Shown one piece after another: positions 14,885 through 21,285 of a stretch of 23,820 bases of DNA (the stretch's first letter is position 1; every line of letters starts with the position of its first letter). The notes below the pieces were generated by a model. It worked only from the letters and a program-made list of their open reading frames with translations. It made no database searches and was not told the DNA's origin. The DNA is from Ilumatobacteraceae bacterium (GTDB lineage Bacteria; Actinomycetota; Acidimicrobiia; Acidimicrobiales; Ilumatobacteraceae). The position numbers and the translations under genes were made by a program. The stretch covers positions 1-23,820 of the forward strand of contig JANRBC010000075.1 of the NCBI GenBank assembly GCA_030727685.1. The letters are read 5' to 3'.

Positions 14885-15376
14885 CTATTCGATCTGCGTC
14901 ACGATTGCGACGGCCCAGCAGGCGATGCCTTCAACACGACCGATCGCACCAAGTCCTTCAGCGCGTCGGCCTTTGACTGTGACAGTGGCGCCAGCGGCTA
15001 GCGAGAGTTTTTTTTGCATCTCGTCACGATGCGGGGCAATCTTGGGTTGTTCACAGACAACACTGCAGTCAACATTGCCAATTTCGAAATTGTGATCACT
15101 TGCCATTTTTGCGACTATCTCTAGCAATTTGATTGAGTCGATATTTTTATATTTTGGGTCACTATCAGGAAAATGTTCACCGATATTTCCAAGACCGCAT
15201 GCGCCGAGTATCGCTTCGGCTGTTGCGTGAGCAACAACATCAGCATCACTGTGACCGATTAGCCCACGCGCACCTTCGAAATGCACGCCACCCAGAATGA
15301 GTTTTCGGTCGTTGGTGGCAGTGTCAACAAAACGATGGATATCGAATCCTTGGCCAACTCGTACTCGCATCGTCAC
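14885..15376 (-). CDS. ispF: 2-C-methyl-D-erythritol 2,4-cyclodiphosphate synthase
   Basis: IspF forms the cyclic diphosphate in the non-mevalonate isoprenoid pathway. In about 163 residues it has the metal-binding GFDIH motif near the N-terminus, the HSDADVVAHA motif, the GEHFPDSDP loop, and the C-terminal AEGLGAIGRVEGIACWAV segment lining the trimer pore. GTG at 15376 or ATG at 15370 could start it; the shorter form begins MRVRVGQGFD like its relatives, and no ribosome-binding site decides. It begins 11 nt after ispD, which makes the upstream intermediate CDP-ME, and is followed by rlmB. An ispD-ispF pair is the standard arrangement. Confidence 0.95.
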   Translation of the reverse strand: MTMRVRVGQGFDIHRFVDTATNDRKLILGGVHFEGARGLIGHSDADVVAHATAEAILGACGLGNIGEHFPDSDPKYKNIDSIKLLEIVAKMASDHNFEIGNVDCSVVCEQPKIAPHRDEMQKKLSLAAGATVTVKGRRAEGLGAIGRVEGIACWAVAIVTQIE

Positions 15377-15387
15377 GGCTTAAATTC

Positions 15388-16044
15388 TTACACTTCGCCG
15401 CGCGAGATTGCGCGAGCCCAGTTCAAATCTTCGGGCGTGGTGATCTTGCGATTCAACGGATCGCCCATCACAACGACAACTTTGCCGCCATGTGTCTCAA
15501 CCAATGTCGAATCGTCGGTGCCCTCGGGGTTGTTTTGATGCGCTTGTCGTAAGGCACTGGCTCTAAACGCTTGTGGTGTCTGTACAGCGACAAGTTGATT
15601 TCGATCAGGCGTTGACTTAACAACATTCGATGCATCAATAAATTTAATTGTGTCTACAACCGGCAGACCCGGCACGGCGCCATCTGCGCCAGCGCAAACA
15701 GCATCGATCACTTCGTCAAACAAATATTCAGATGCAAACGGGCGAGCGGCATCATGAACGCAGATGATCGTTGCATCTAGTGGCACCGCGGCCAGACCAC
15801 ATCTCACTGAAGCGCTTCGTGTCGCGCCACCTGCGACGCCACCCTCGCGTTGGGCCTGATCTGCGGGTAGTACAACGACGACACCATCGCTTGTGATTCG
15901 GGCAGTTTCAACAGCCCAATCGACGATTCGGCGCTCGTTAATTAGTGCAAATTGCTTGGGGCTGCCGAAACGAGTTCCTGAGCCAGCGGCGACGACAATC
16001 GTCCAGATTTTTTCACCTACTCGTTGTTTTGAGACGGTGTTCAC
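15388..16044 (-). CDS. ispD: 2-C-methyl-D-erythritol 4-phosphate cytidylyltransferase
   Basis: IspD couples CTP with methylerythritol 4-phosphate. The 218-residue protein has the nucleotide-binding loop VVAAGSGTRFGSPKQF, then GATRSASVRCGL, the VHDAARPF motif and GLPVVDTIK. It also has QTPQAFRASALRQA and DDSTLVETHGGKVVVVMGDPLNRKITTPEDL near the end, all typical. GTG at 16044 lies 8 nt after a TACCCT -10 box with no Shine-Dalgarno. It heads the minus-strand group ispD-ispF-rlmB-tRNA-Thr-LytR_C gene and is divergent from the Crp-type regulator, which makes that regulator a candidate controller by position only. Confidence 0.95.
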   Translation of the reverse strand: MNTVSKQRVGEKIWTIVVAAGSGTRFGSPKQFALINERRIVDWAVETARITSDGVVVVLPADQAQREGGVAGGATRSASVRCGLAAVPLDATIICVHDAARPFASEYLFDEVIDAVCAGADGAVPGLPVVDTIKFIDASNVVKSTPDRNQLVAVQTPQAFRASALRQAHQNNPEGTDDSTLVETHGGKVVVVMGDPLNRKITTPEDLNWARAISRGEV

Positions 16045-16052
16045 GCCTATTT

Positions 16053-16058
16053 AGGGTA
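16053..16058 (-). promoter_or_regulatory. -10 box for leaderless ispD
   Basis: TACCCT on the minus strand ends 8 nt before the GTG of ispD, inside a 30-nt spacer that also contains the regulator's -10 box. Confidence 0.5.
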
Positions 16059-16059
16059 G

Positions 16060-16065
16060 TACCGT
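16060..16065 (+). promoter_or_regulatory. -10 box for the Crp-type regulator
   Basis: TACCGT ends 9 nt before the ATG at 16075. An alternative TAGGGT lies at 16052-16057 and overlaps the ispD box on the other strand. Confidence 0.45.
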
Positions 16066-16074
16066 CAATACCTT

Positions 16075-16740
16075 ATGGGACACGATGAACTTCTAAAAGG
16101 TAGTGAGTTTTTCGCTGAGACATCTGATGAGGTCTTGGCAATGATTGTTTCGAGCGGTGAGACCAAAAATCTTCAACGTGGAGATGTGCTGTTTAATGAA
16201 GGCGACAAACCAGAGTCGATGTACGTCGTGTTATCGGGACGAATCGCAATCGCGATTGGCAACCGACCGCTTGACAGTCGTGAAAGCATGCTCGCACTTA
16301 TGGAGCGTGGCGATTTGTTTGGCGAACTCGGTTTGCTTGATGGCGGTGCTCGCAGTGCGATGGCCAGAGCAATTGAACCTTCATCGGTTTTAGAAATTGC
16401 TTACAAGTCAGTGCATGAGCAACTTGAGTCAAATCCGTCGATGTTGTGGGGCGTTACGAAACTTCTGGCCAGGCGCTTGCGAACCATGGACGAAGTCTTG
16501 TCAGACAGCGTATTTCTTGACGTGACAGGCAGAACCGCGAAACGATTGCTTGAACTCTCAAATGGAAAAGATGAATTCGTCTTGCCGATCACCCAAGAAG
16601 AACTTGCAGGCATGGTCGGTGCGTCACGTGAACGCGTGAACAAAGCAATCGCGAGTTTTATTCGCCTCGGATGGATCGAGCAACACGATCGTCGCTATCA
16701 CATTTTGATGCGCGCAAAACTCGAGTTTCGCGCGAGTTAA
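16075..16740 (+). CDS. Crp/Fnr-family transcriptional regulator with intact cyclic-nucleotide pocket
   Basis: A 221-residue regulator. The N-terminal cyclic-nucleotide-binding barrel (about 10-115) contains GDVLFNEGDKPESMYVVLSGR and the phosphate-binding cassette FGELGLLDGGARSAMARA. In that cassette Gly83-Glu84-Leu85 and Arg93-Ser94 match the cAMP contacts of E. coli CRP. The dimer helix follows (about 120-155), then a winged helix with the recognition helix in ITQEELAGMVGASRERVNKAIASF. No Fnr-type cysteine cluster is present, so a cAMP-responsive regulator is more likely than an oxygen sensor. It is divergent from ispD with a 30-nt spacer and ends 4 nt from the convergent dienelactone-hydrolase gene. 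Target genes are unknown. Confidence 0.9.
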   Translation: MGHDELLKGSEFFAETSDEVLAMIVSSGETKNLQRGDVLFNEGDKPESMYVVLSGRIAIAIGNRPLDSRESMLALMERGDLFGELGLLDGGARSAMARAIEPSSVLEIAYKSVHEQLESNPSMLWGVTKLLARRLRTMDEVLSDSVFLDVTGRTAKRLLELSNGKDEFVLPITQEELAGMVGASRERVNKAIASFIRLGWIEQHDRRYHILMRAKLEFRAS

Positions 16741-16744
16741 CTGC

Positions 16745-17401
16745 CTAACTCAAGAGCCAAGTTTTGGTTCGGCTAAAAGCATCGGCTGCATCTTGCGCAC
16801 GGTGCGAAGGGCGAGAAGCGTCATGGGCGAACGCATGCTCGGCATCGGGGTAAATCTGAGTTTCTATTTTTAATTTCGTTAACTCGGCAACGTCGGCAGG
16901 CGGTGTGTAGTGATCTTTGCCTCCGATGATTGCCAAGACACGTTGAGAATCTCCGGCCTTTAAATATTCGATGGGCTCACCTTGTGTCGGGCTTTTCCAT
17001 CCATCAGGAATTTTGATCATTCCATAAAAAGAAACAATTTTTTTGAATCGCTTTGAGCGCGCTGTTTTGAAGCAATACATTCCGCCCATACAAAAACCAA
17101 TTAAACCGACCTCAGCGGTGCCGAGTGCATCTGCGGCATCATGCAAGTCTTGCAAGTGTTTTTCGTCGTCGAGTGAAGATACTGCGGCAAATCTAGGTTC
17201 AATTTCTGGGCCAAGTTGCAAGCCTGGAAACGGTTCGACTGCACAAACAGCCATTTGCCAATCAGCAGCGAGCCGCTTCACAAGATCGTCGTAAAGAGGG
17301 CGCAAACTGAAAATATCGGGCGCAATCACCAGACCCATTTTCGGATTGGCAACGGTTTTATCAATTTCGCAGGCGGTTCCGGACGGCAGATTGATTCGCA
17401 T
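16745..17401 (-). CDS. Dienelactone-hydrolase-family alpha/beta hydrolase
   Basis: A 218-residue alpha/beta hydrolase with the dienelactone hydrolase layout. The Cys nucleophile elbow is GFCMGG, the acid is in GGKDHYTPP, and the His is in DAEHAFAH. The N-terminal MRINLPSGTA and the VIAPDIFSLRPLYDDL segment also fit. Family members hydrolyse dienelactones in chlorocatechol breakdown, but many act on unknown esters or thioesters. No aromatic-degradation genes are near, so the substrate is open. ATG at 17401 was chosen because homologous sequence starts there; an upstream start at 17539 would add 46 unrelated residues and overlap the divergent gene. A TACGGT -10 box ends 13 nt before the ATG. 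Confidence 0.87.
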   Translation of the reverse strand: MRINLPSGTACEIDKTVANPKMGLVIAPDIFSLRPLYDDLVKRLAADWQMAVCAVEPFPGLQLGPEIEPRFAAVSSLDDEKHLQDLHDAADALGTAEVGLIGFCMGGMYCFKTARSKRFKKIVSFYGMIKIPDGWKSPTQGEPIEYLKAGDSQRVLAIIGGKDHYTPPADVAELTKLKIETQIYPDAEHAFAHDASRPSHRAQDAADAFSRTKTWLLS

Positions 17402-17414
17402 CCAACAAGTATGC

Positions 17415-17420
17415 ACCGTA
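17415..17420 (-). promoter_or_regulatory. Possible -10 box for the dienelactone-hydrolase gene
   Basis: TACGGT on the minus strand ends 13 nt before the ATG at 17401, which would leave a leader of about 6 nt. The rest of the 116-nt spacer to 17517 contains two GGTGAG copies 12 nt apart and no TA dinucleotide in its right half, so no promoter is evident there for the plus-strand gene. Confidence 0.35.
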
Positions 17421-17517
17421 ATTTCGCCTGAATGTTTGCCGGAGTTCTGTTGGGTGAGACCTCCGGTGAGTCTTGAGGTTGCACCAGCGGTGAAATCAGT
17501 TTTCAACGATTTGGGGC

Positions 17518-18294
17518 ATGACCCAAATTCAAGATTCACAGCAGTTGGTTTGGAGCACTGGTTTAACCCAGCGCTCGAATAGCCCAGTTTCCAAACTGGT
17601 AAAAGAGTGGCAGTTGATCAGTGCGCGACGAAAAGAAGTTGATGCAGTCAACTCTTGGAGCTTGCCTGGCAAGAAAGTGACGAACTTAGATCAAGTTCTT
17701 GTTCGCGCCGGTTTCAACACTGCTCGCGATGACTCGCAGGGTGATAATTATTTGTGGCAACTCGTCAAGCGGGCCAGTGAAGACGAACTCGCTGCGCGTA
17801 TTGTGCTGCAACGAATTTTGCCACCGCTTGTCGCGATTGCGCGTCGCCGCGGACAAATCATCGACGGCGGAGTCGATGCCGCGATAGCAGAAGTATTGCC
17901 AACTGCATGGACAGTCATTCGACAATATCCATGGCATCGTCGCCCAAATAAAGTTGCTTCAAACCTTGTTCTCGATAGTGAATACTTTGCGTTTGTTCAG
18001 GCCAACCGAGCAAAGAAAGTAAAAATGTTTGCTGTTGAGCCAAATTTGTTGGCTGAACTTGTGGCCGAACCAGAAACAAGCGAGTTCGCCCCTCAGGTGA
18101 GTTTAGAAAGTTTGATCAACATAGCGATTAGTCAAGGTATTGCTCCTAGACATGTTGCAGTTTTGAGAGCAGTTGCAAATGGTGACACCGCTGCTGTTAT
18201 CGCCAAACAATATGGCATCGCTGAGCGCACCGCTCGTGCTTGGCGCGCTATGGCGATTAGCGAGTTGCGTGCACGAACGCAGTGTGTGGCGTGA
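17518..18294 (+). CDS. Orphan helical protein with C-terminal HTH, resembling a degenerate sigma-70-type factor
   Basis: A protein of up to 258 residues not tied to a named family. About residues 55-145 form a helical block (LVRAGFN, LVKRASEDELAARIVLQRILPPLVAIARRR, AWTVIRQYPWHRRP, SNLVLDSEYFAFV) reminiscent of sigma region 2. About residues 205-255 look like an HTH similar to sigma region 4 (GDTAAVIAKQYGIAERTARAWRAMAISEL). No anti-sigma gene is adjacent. The start is uncertain: ATG at 17518 has no -10 box or spaced Shine-Dalgarno; the in-frame TTG at 17614 has AAGAG 6 nt upstream and follows two palindromes. The 3' end overlaps the convergent copA gene by 38 nt. A DNA-binding regulatory role is inferred from the HTH. 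Confidence 0.6.
   Translation: MTQIQDSQQLVWSTGLTQRSNSPVSKLVKEWQLISARRKEVDAVNSWSLPGKKVTNLDQVLVRAGFNTARDDSQGDNYLWQLVKRASEDELAARIVLQRILPPLVAIARRRGQIIDGGVDAAIAEVLPTAWTVIRQYPWHRRPNKVASNLVLDSEYFAFVQANRAKKVKMFAVEPNLLAELVAEPETSEFAPQVSLESLINIAISQGIAPRHVAVLRAVANGDTAAVIAKQYGIAERTARAWRAMAISELRARTQCVA
17558..17599 (+). repeat. Two neighbouring palindromes in or before the start of the sigma-like gene
   Basis: CTGGTTTAACCCAG (17558-17571, one mismatched pair) and CCAGTTTCCAAACTGG (17584-17599, perfect 7-bp arms, 2-bp centre) share CTGG/CCAG half-sites, with centres about 27 bp apart. Both lie upstream of the alternative TTG start at 17614, where an operator for an HTH protein could sit. Confidence 0.4.
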
Positions 18295-20551
18295 GTTTTG
18301 TCGAGCGAAGGCGCAAACTATTTGTGACCACAAAGATGCTGGATAGCGCCATTGCTAATGCTGCCCACATTGGGTTCAGATAACCGAGTGCGGCAAGCGG
18401 AATAGCGGCAGTGTTGTAGGCGAAAGCCCAAAACACATTTGCAGTAATTGTGCGCAATGTCGCTCGCGATAACAAAATTGCGTCAGCGACAAGGCGCAAA
18501 TCACCGCTAATGATCGTCAAGTCACTTGCATGCATCGCCACGTCAGTGCCGGTGCCCATGGCTATGCCGACATCGGCTTGAGCAAGTGCTGCGGCATCAT
18601 TGACGCCGTCACCGACCATCGCTACTGCGTAACCGCGATCTTGAAGGTCGGCCACAACGCGAACTTTCTCGCTCGGTAGAACGCCGGCTATTACGTGTTG
18701 TTCATCGTTTTCTATACCAACTTGCAGGGCGATTGCTGCAGCAGTTGCATCATTGTCGCCCGTCAACAAAACAGATCGAAGACCAAGTCTTTTTAGTTCT
18801 GCAATTGCCTGTGCGCTGGTGGGTTTTGGTTGATCGGCGACAACGCACACACCTTTTACGAGCCCGTCAATCACAACGAGAACTGCGGTATTTCCAGCAC
18901 TGCGTGCCAGAGCGAGCGCGTCGCGCAAATCACCCGGAATGATTACCTGCGAGTCGCTAAACAACGACTCTCGTCCGACCATAACTTTTCGTGACTCGAC
19001 TAAACCTGCAGTGCCCATACCTGGTGAAGAAACGAAATCGCTCACATCTGACAAGACGCCAAGTTCTTTGCGTGCGGCATTGGCGATTGCACGCGCGACA
19101 GGGTGCTCGCTGGCATGCTCGAGCGCTCCGGCAAATTTGAGAACTTCATCTCGGCTTGTTCCTCGTGCGACACAAACATCGACTAATTGCATTACACCGG
19201 TGGTGAGAGTGCCGGTTTTGTCAAATACGACGGTGTCAATTCGCCGTGTGCTTTGCAGGACATCAACACCTTTGATAACGATGCCCATCTGCGCAGCACG
19301 TCCGCTGCCGACCATTAGCGCAGTTGGTGTAGCAAGACCAAGTGCGCACGGACACGCAATAATCAAAACAGACACCGCTGCTGTGAATGCAAATGTTGTC
19401 GAGTCACCCAAGAAAAACCATGCAATAAATGTTGCAATAGACAAACCAATGACGGTTGGAACGAAAATACTGCTTACACGGTCGGCAAGTTTCTGAACTG
19501 GGGCCTTAGTCGATTGGGCGTCACGTACGAGACGGGTAATTTGCGCAAAAGTTGTTTCTGAACCGACATGCGTTGCGCGCGCCAGCAATCGACCAGTCAG
19601 ATTGACGGTCGTGCCGACGATTTCGCTACCTGGTGCAACATCTGTTGGCACACTTTCGCCGGTCAACATCGAAACATCTAACGACGAATTACCTTCGACA
19701 ACAATCGCATCTGCCGGAATGATTTCACCGGGTCGAATAACCATCAGATCGTTTACACGCACCTGCGACGCATCAATTTCTAGTTCTTTTGCGTCGCGAA
19801 TGACGGTTGCTGTTCTAGCGTTGAGCGCCAGTAGCGAACGCAATGCATCACCGGCGCGGTTCTTTGCGCGAGCCTCAAAGTATCTGCCGGCAAGTAGAAA
19901 AATCGTTACTGCCACAGCGACCTCTAAATAAATGTGAGTACTGTCGCCAGACTTCATCACAATGCCCGTCATGTTCATCGCATGAGATGACCCGCGATAG
20001 ACATGCTCAACTGCATCACCCCAAACGATCGCCCATATCGACCAGACTGCCGATGCAAATACGCCGATCGAGATCAGTGTGTCCATTGTGGTCGCGCGGT
20101 GTCGGGCGTTCATCAGTGCGGCACGATGAAACGGCCAAGCACCCCAAGTGACAACTGGAAGGCTCAAAGCAAATGCAAGCCACTGCCAGTTTTTAAACTG
20201 CAGTGCAGGAAACATTGAAATAACCACAACCGGAAGTCCAAAAATTATCGACACTGTAAGTCGAGTCAAGAGCATCGAGACACGTTCGCTGACCTCGGCC
20301 TCGAGCATTTCGGTGGTTGTGTTCTCAAGCAGACGTGCGTTGTACCCGAGTGACTTGACCACGTTGATTATTTCGTTGGTGCTCGTTTCTTTGTTTGAGA
20401 AACTAACGCGTGCAGACTCGGTGGCGTAATTGACAGATGCTTGAACACCTGGAATCTTTTTGAGTCCTTTTTCGATTGTCATCGCACATGCATTGCATGA
20501 CATGCCGGTCAGGCTTAGATCGAGTTGAGTTTCAACTGATTTTGTAGTCAT
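18257..20551 (-). CDS. copA: Copper-exporting P1B-type ATPase
   Basis: A 764-residue heavy-metal ATPase. One N-terminal metal-binding domain has GMSCNAC (Cys19, Cys22). Eight membrane helices are expected; the TMDTLISIG segment in the second pair is typical of Cu(I) pumps. The actuator loop has TGES (about 297), the ion-binding CPC is at about 400-402, and the phosphorylation motif DKTGT is at about 444. The nucleotide-domain HP dipeptide is at about 483, and GDGVND is at about 646. The last helices carry YN (about 711) and MALSS (about 733), completing the Cu(I) signature. ATG at 20551 has AAGGA 4 nt upstream and excludes the TTG at 20575. It begins 33 nt after the glnR-like gene; no CopZ or CsoR is seen. 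The 3' end overlaps the convergent gene by 38 nt. Confidence 0.95.
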   Translation of the reverse strand: MTTKSVETQLDLSLTGMSCNACAMTIEKGLKKIPGVQASVNYATESARVSFSNKETSTNEIINVVKSLGYNARLLENTTTEMLEAEVSERVSMLLTRLTVSIIFGLPVVVISMFPALQFKNWQWLAFALSLPVVTWGAWPFHRAALMNARHRATTMDTLISIGVFASAVWSIWAIVWGDAVEHVYRGSSHAMNMTGIVMKSGDSTHIYLEVAVAVTIFLLAGRYFEARAKNRAGDALRSLLALNARTATVIRDAKELEIDASQVRVNDLMVIRPGEIIPADAIVVEGNSSLDVSMLTGESVPTDVAPGSEIVGTTVNLTGRLLARATHVGSETTFAQITRLVRDAQSTKAPVQKLADRVSSIFVPTVIGLSIATFIAWFFLGDSTTFAFTAAVSVLIIACPCALGLATPTALMVGSGRAAQMGIVIKGVDVLQSTRRIDTVVFDKTGTLTTGVMQLVDVCVARGTSRDEVLKFAGALEHASEHPVARAIANAARKELGVLSDVSDFVSSPGMGTAGLVESRKVMVGRESLFSDSQVIIPGDLRDALALARSAGNTAVLVVIDGLVKGVCVVADQPKPTSAQAIAELKRLGLRSVLLTGDNDATAAAIALQVGIENDEQHVIAGVLPSEKVRVVADLQDRGYAVAMVGDGVNDAAALAQADVGIAMGTGTDVAMHASDLTIISGDLRLVADAILLSRATLRTITANVFWAFAYNTAAIPLAALGYLNPMWAALAMALSSIFVVTNSLRLRSTKLTPHTAFVHATR

Positions 20552-20555
20552 TAGA

Positions 20556-20560
20556 TCCTT
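20556..20560 (-). promoter_or_regulatory. Shine-Dalgarno of copA
   Basis: AAGGA on the minus strand lies 4 nt before the ATG at 20551 and supports this start over the TTG at 20575. Confidence 0.5.
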
Positions 20561-20584
20561 AAGTCTCGCAGGCAATTGCGAGTT

Positions 20585-21277
20585 TTACCCCCACTTAGAT
20601 TGGCCAAAGCGGTAGCCAACACTGCGAACGGTTTCGATCAGGTTGGCATGCTCTTCGCCTAGTTTGGCGCGAAGTCGGCGAATATGAACGTCGACTGTTC
20701 GAGCACCGCCGTAATATTCGTATCCCCAAACTCGAGACAGCAAAACTTCTCGACTGAAAACCTTTCCGGGGTTTTGCGCCAGAAATTTCAATAGTTCATA
20801 TTCCATGTAGGTCAAATCAAGTGGCTTGCCGCCAAATGACGCTTGATAAGTTTCAGTGTTGAGTATCAATCCGCTGTACTCAATAAGTGACTCACGAGAC
20901 GCTGCCATCTCGGTGTAAAACAAATGGCGAAGTCGAGAGTCGAGCTCGCGAGGGTGGATTGGCGCGAGACAAAAGTCGTCAAACAAGTCGTCACGCATTT
21001 CGAGGTCGGCGAGTTGTGCGCCAGATACCAAAACGATGATGCGATCAGCACGATTTTCGCGTCGGCGCAACGCACGACAGATCGCCCATGCTGACTCTGG
21101 GTCTTGGCTGCAGTCAACTACTGCGCCAAACCATCCCGAACTTGGTTCAAGCTTGTCTAATGCCTGGCTTGAATTGATCGCCTTCCACGAATAACCCGAG
21201 AGGTCGAGTGTTCGAGCAACGTCGATCGGCGCCGGATCTGGAAATACTGCGAGCAGTTTTTCGTCGTCGCTAGGCAT
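20585..21277 (-). CDS. glnR: GlnR-like OmpR-family regulator with degenerate receiver
   Basis: A 230-residue orphan response regulator. The C-terminal winged helix (about 130-228) reads LDLTYMEYELLKFLAQNPGK, LLSRVWGYEYYGGARTVDVH and HIRRLRAKLGEEH, ending ETVRSVGYRF. This is very close to actinobacterial GlnR, the global nitrogen regulator. The N-terminal receiver is atypical: a single Asp remains in AVVDCSQD and the usual Lys-Pro is replaced (LAPIHP), as in GlnR, which works without phosphorylation. ATG at 21277 lies 8 nt after the glnA stop; TTG at 21283 is an alternative. The position directly behind glnA and near glnII strongly suggests nitrogen control. Other OmpR-type assignments (MtrA, RegX3) fit less well because those keep the full receiver. 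Confidence 0.82.
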   Translation of the reverse strand: MPSDDEKLLAVFPDPAPIDVARTLDLSGYSWKAINSSQALDKLEPSSGWFGAVVDCSQDPESAWAICRALRRRENRADRIIVLVSGAQLADLEMRDDLFDDFCLAPIHPRELDSRLRHLFYTEMAASRESLIEYSGLILNTETYQASFGGKPLDLTYMEYELLKFLAQNPGKVFSREVLLSRVWGYEYYGGARTVDVHIRRLRAKLGEEHANLIETVRSVGYRFGQSKWG

Positions 21278-21285
21278 GGTCAACT

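Noticed and set aside
18321..18334. TTTGTG-AC-CACAAA palindrome near the copA 3' end
   Set aside because: It lies in coding sequence for the conserved FVVTN segment, far from any promoter; likely chance.
18939..19496. 185-codon plus-strand frame inside copA
   Set aside because: It is antisense to the copA catalytic core and low-complexity (Thr/Ser/Pro/Ala).
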